Positions 18,401 through 19,996 of a stretch of 19,996 nt of DNA are shown here, piece after piece (the first letter of the stretch is position 1; every line of letters starts with the position of its first letter). The translations under genes and the position numbers were made by a program. Source of the stretch: Pholiota molesta. Its lineage: Eukaryota > Basidiomycota > Agaricomycetes > Agaricales > Strophariaceae. Location of the stretch: the NCBI GenBank assembly GCA_014925825.1, contig JACGCK010000493.1:1-19996 (forward strand), written 5' to 3'. Below the pieces are notes generated by a model. It saw nothing but the letters and a program-made list of their open reading frames with translations, was not told the DNA's origin and made no database searches.

Positions 18401-19996
18401 CGAATTCAACGAGTAAAACTCACCTGAACGGGGAAGATACTATCCGCCGACCCACCACCATACTTCAAGATCGACTTCGTCGGCACAACGCCCACCACGC
18501 GCGCATGCGTTTGCGCCACCGCCGTCAAATCAAACACCTCGCCACGGATGGAGGTCAGCACATTATTTGGGCTCAGCGCGAAGGAATGCGACGCCAGTTC
18601 CGCCGAGTTGTAAATATGCTCCGTGGGACAGATAACAACACCGAGGACCGCAATGACAAAGATCGCACATGCGCAAATAAACCAGATGAGGAGGTTGAGC
18701 GCAAGCTTCTCGCGCCAGGCCTGGCGCACGTCCATCCGCTTCATCCGGCCGACGTGGGTAAGGAGCGGTGTTGGGACCCACCACGTCAACATCCAGCACA
18801 GCGCAACCCATCGGCGACGCGCCGAGCTCTCTTTGAGCACCTCCGTCGTCTCGCCATCTAGGATCTCGCCGGCCAACGCCTCCTTCTCCATCAACCCGCG
18901 CTTGTCCGTGTTCTGGAACATGTTACGGGATGGCGCGTAGGACTCGGACCCGAAGTTGGACACAGTGTCATCGCGCTGACTTGTGTATTTGCTTTGATGG
19001 TCGAAGTCGTCGTTGGACTTGTTCTCGTCGTAATCATCCGCGTAGTCATCCGTGCGGTGGAATGGTGAAGCGTTCGCGACCAGCGGTAGGGCCTGGTTAG
19101 AGCCAGCATAGGCGTCGGAGTATTGGTTGGCCCATGGCGATCGGCCTCCTCTTGCGGTGATCTGTATGGAGCGTATGGATCGCTGTTCCCGCGTGGACTG
19201 AGACCAGCTTCAGCTTCAGCGTCGCGCATGCGGTTCCTCTTCTGCTCCTCTCCATCTTTGGCGCGCATTGGGTCTTCAAATTTGTGGAATGCCGTTTGCG
19301 ACATGAACACCTACAAAGATCGGTTAGATAGTGCTTAGGAGATCTATGATGACAACCTATTTACCTTGTGCATACCAAGAGCCAGATCTCGTTCGCTCAA
19401 ACCGAACGCAGTCCTAGTCTGGGCAATAATCTCCCGATCATCACCTTCGACAATACCAGTAGCAGCCAAAGTCTCTCTATATCGTTGGCAGAATTCCTCC
19501 GGCGTCATATTGACTTCGAACACGTTGATAGAGCGCTTCCCGATCTCGGACAGGCCCACAGATTTCACCTGGCCTTTGACACTCCTTCCTTCCAGCTGGT
19601 TGGGCAGTTGCGAGTCGTTGGGGTTGATACAGAAAATATACCAAGGTTGCGTATCCTCGATCGTCTCAAAAAGGGTGTCCAGGGCAGCCTTGAACTCGCC
19701 TGTGACGCAAGGACTGGAGCTGGTGATATGGCCCAGAGGGCCTGGGGCGTCATCGTCATCACGGTCCTTCTCCTCGATGTCAGCGCCCTCGTTGACTGTG
19801 GGCATACGCTTGATGGTGTTCTTCCTCCTAGTAGAGGGCGCCGCATGGCTTGACGGCCTGCTGGGCGGCAACGATGGTATCTTCATTGCGAGGATGCGCC
19901 TGGGTAGCGATGGCCTTCGCGGAGAACAGACCCTTGACGAAAGGGTTGATCGACCCTGTGCCCTCCAGTCCATCAGCGCGCCTCGGAGCAATGAAA
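15444..19996 (-). CDS. Class V-type chitin synthase with myosin-like motor, 5' partial
   Basis: This membrane enzyme polymerises GlcNAc from UDP-GlcNAc into cell-wall chitin; its myosin-like motor domain is thought to aid delivery or retention at the growth site. Exons on the minus strand: from beyond the window to 19365, then 19310-18424, 18364-17336, 17273-17119, 17066-16982, 16929-16456, 16394-16125, 16067-16014 and 15959-15444. In order: motor-domain end ([20 protein letters not shown]), a low-complexity hinge, two membrane segments near [13 protein letters not shown] and [17 protein letters not shown], cytochrome b5-like segments, a third membrane segment, then the GT2 core. The core shows [58 protein letters not shown] and QRRRW. 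Further membrane helices and a C-terminal DEK-C domain ([14 protein letters not shown]) follow. Two frame breaks are visible: around 19820-19849 (+1 or -2) and around 19100-19200 (one base missing; that exon is 887 bp between phase-0 boundaries). Both look like small indels in sequence or assembly. Confidence 0.92.

Overview
This window looks like nuclear DNA of a basidiomycete fungus, most likely an agaricomycete. Its genes are cut by many short introns (about 53-68 bp, GT...AG). It carries a chitin synthase fused to a myosin motor, and an expanded family of leucine-rich F-box-like (but F-box-less) proteins of the kind common in Agaricomycetes. I cannot name the species.

Layout from left to right: (1) 1-256, plus strand, the 3' end of a protein kinase gene, SRPK-like. 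(2) 917-3308, plus strand, a secreted or membrane-anchored amidase of the amidase signature family, about 10 exons, with an uncertain first exon. (3) 3828-14686, minus strand, a head-to-tail array of four paralogous genes, called here A (3828-5870), B (6201-8206), C (9131-11753) and D (12570-14686). All four have the same three-exon structure with identical intron phases (1, then 0), a short acidic/Ser-rich leader, a leucine-rich body, a hypervariable linker and a conserved C-terminal signature. (4) 15444-19996, minus strand, most of a class V-type chitin synthase gene: the end of the myosin-like motor, cytochrome b5-like segments, the GT2 catalytic core, membrane segments and a DEK-C tail. 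It runs off the right edge at its 5' end.

The most notable part is the four-gene array. The genes share more than coding sequence: about 50-165 bp upstream of each start lies a TATA-like box, preceded by a 16-bp element (consensus CAYGAGGCWTGGGCGC on the coding strand). An orphan copy of this element sits in the opposite orientation at 3420-3438, beyond the last gene. The linker is where the paralogues diverge: C carries fourteen exact-length 27-bp repeats coding for a charged helix, and D a 69-bp tandem duplication. The function of the family is unknown to me.

Several genes show frame breaks against otherwise well-preserved coding sequence: an in-frame TGA in the kinase (removable by a 45-bp intron), one frameshift in paralogue A and two in the chitin synthase. 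These could be true lesions or small indel errors in the assembly. The chitin synthase breaks in particular look like sequence errors, because the protein is highly conserved on both sides.
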